The translations under genes were made by a program, and so were the position numbers. A stretch of 8,657 nucleotides of DNA from Litorivivens sp047622145 (GTDB lineage Bacteria > Pseudomonadota > Gammaproteobacteria > Pseudomonadales > Spongiibacteraceae): positions 1 through 8,657 of the forward strand of contig JBLHMO010000131.1 in NCBI GenBank assembly GCA_047622145.1. Direction: 5' to 3'. The notes below the pieces were generated by a model. It did not search any database, was not told the origin of the DNA, and was given only the letters and a program-made list of their open reading frames with translations. This document shows, piece after piece, positions 8,497 through 8,657 of this stretch; positions within the stretch are counted from its first letter, which is position 1, and every line of letters begins with the position of its first letter.

Positions 8497-8502
8497 TAGA
8501 AT
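8497..8502 (+). promoter_or_regulatory. Possible -10 box of bioA
   Basis: TAGAAT matches five of six -10 bases and lies 27 bases before the bioA ATG. There is no convincing -35 box at 16-18 bases upstream, so this is a weak call. The 157-base divergent region 8373-8529 contains nothing else I can support apart from the ribosome sites and the GGTTTA repeat. Confidence 0.3.
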
Positions 8503-8513
8503 CAGGCGCCTTT

Positions 8514-8530
8514 GGTTTAGGGGGTTTACA
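8514..8530 (+). repeat. Tandem GGTTTA repeat spanning the bioA ribosome binding site
   Basis: GGTTTA at 8514-8519 recurs as GGTTTACA at 8523-8530, running into the bioA ATG. The second copy resembles the right half of the BirA biotin-operator (GGTTTACAA). The expected inverted left half (TTGTAAACC) is not found 14-16 bases upstream, so a canonical bio operator is not supported. AGGGGG (8519-8524), five bases before the ATG, is the Shine-Dalgarno. Confidence 0.4.
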
Positions 8531-8657
8531 TGTCCACAACACCTTGGAGCACTGAATGCTCTCAGTTCGACAGAGAACATGTCTGGCACCCATACTCCTC
8601 CTTCGATAACCCCCCCCCTGTTTTCCCGGTCGTAGCCGCCAGCGGCGTGCGTCTAAG
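8530..8657 (+). CDS. bioA: Adenosylmethionine-8-amino-7-oxononanoate aminotransferase, N-terminal part
   Basis: Forty-two codons are visible before the window edge. BioA is the PLP enzyme of biotin synthesis that uses S-adenosylmethionine to aminate 8-amino-7-oxononanoate (KAPA) to 7,8-diaminononanoate. The N-terminal signature DREHVWHPYSS (14-24), followed by PPVFPVVAASGVRL (29-42), is typical of BioA; the WHPY motif distinguishes it from other class III aminotransferases. The PLP lysine and the rest lie outside the window. The ATG at 8530 has AGGGGG five bases upstream. The gene is divergent from the 83-residue protein. It contains a run of nine C in codons 27-30. Confidence 0.93.
   Translation, partial: MSTTPWSTECSQFDREHVWHPYSSFDNPPPVFPVVAASGVRL
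8610..8618 (+). repeat. Nine-C homopolymer inside bioA
   Basis: Nine consecutive C encode the Asn-Pro-Pro-Pro stretch at residues 27-30. The recognisable BioA sequence continues in frame on both sides, so nine is the in-frame length. Such tracts are prone to slippage or to sequencing error. Confidence 0.85.

Noticed and set aside
8499..8530. Canonical BirA bio operator before bioA
   Set aside because: Only a right half-site (GGTTTACA) is present; the sequence 14-16 bases upstream does not match TTGTAAACC.

Overview
The window looks like ordinary chromosome from a gammaproteobacterium, probably a marine or environmental, Pseudomonas-like aerobe. The reasons are the conserved tesA <> ybbA-ybbP divergent block, a class II fumarase, an AraC regulator with an Arabinose_bd domain, and a bioA start of the gammaproteobacterial type. 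The order or genus cannot be fixed from sequence alone. Coding density is high: there is no gene-free stretch over 300 bases, and I see no tRNA, rRNA, CRISPR array, insertion sequence or prophage gene.

Layout. (1) 1-2000, minus: a YbbP/FtsX-like ABC permease that runs off the left edge without its C-terminus. It overlaps by one base (TGATG) the ABC ATPase YbbA at 2000-2686, minus. (2) 2685-3335, plus: a secreted GDSL/SGNH esterase of the TesA type, whose ATG shares bases with the ATPase ATG (CATG). (3) 3378-4781, minus: class II fumarase FumC, overlapped by one base (TGATG again) by the stop of a small membrane protein at 4781-5233, minus, which has a cold-shock-like N-terminus and a TM2 domain. 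(4) 5272-6300, minus: an AraC-family regulator with a near-consensus promoter that would give a leaderless mRNA. (5) 6381-7319 and 7335-8093, plus: an alkylglycerol-monooxygenase-like (AGMO/TMEM195) fatty acid hydroxylase superfamily membrane protein, followed after 15 bases by a short-chain dehydrogenase. (6) 8121-8372, minus: a small, probably conserved protein of unknown function. It is divergent from bioA (8530 to the right edge, plus, partial), the biotin-synthesis aminotransferase.

How they fit together. YbbA and YbbP should form an ABC complex of the LolD/FtsX-like class, paired with the periplasmic esterase/thioesterase TesA as in E. coli. TM2 protein and fumC form a coupled two-gene operon. 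The AraC regulator, AGMO-like enzyme and SDR look like one inducible module for ether-lipid or other lipid oxidation: the regulator is divergent and the oxygenase and dehydrogenase are adjacent. This module is the most interesting part of the window. bioA begins a biotin gene or operon outside the window.
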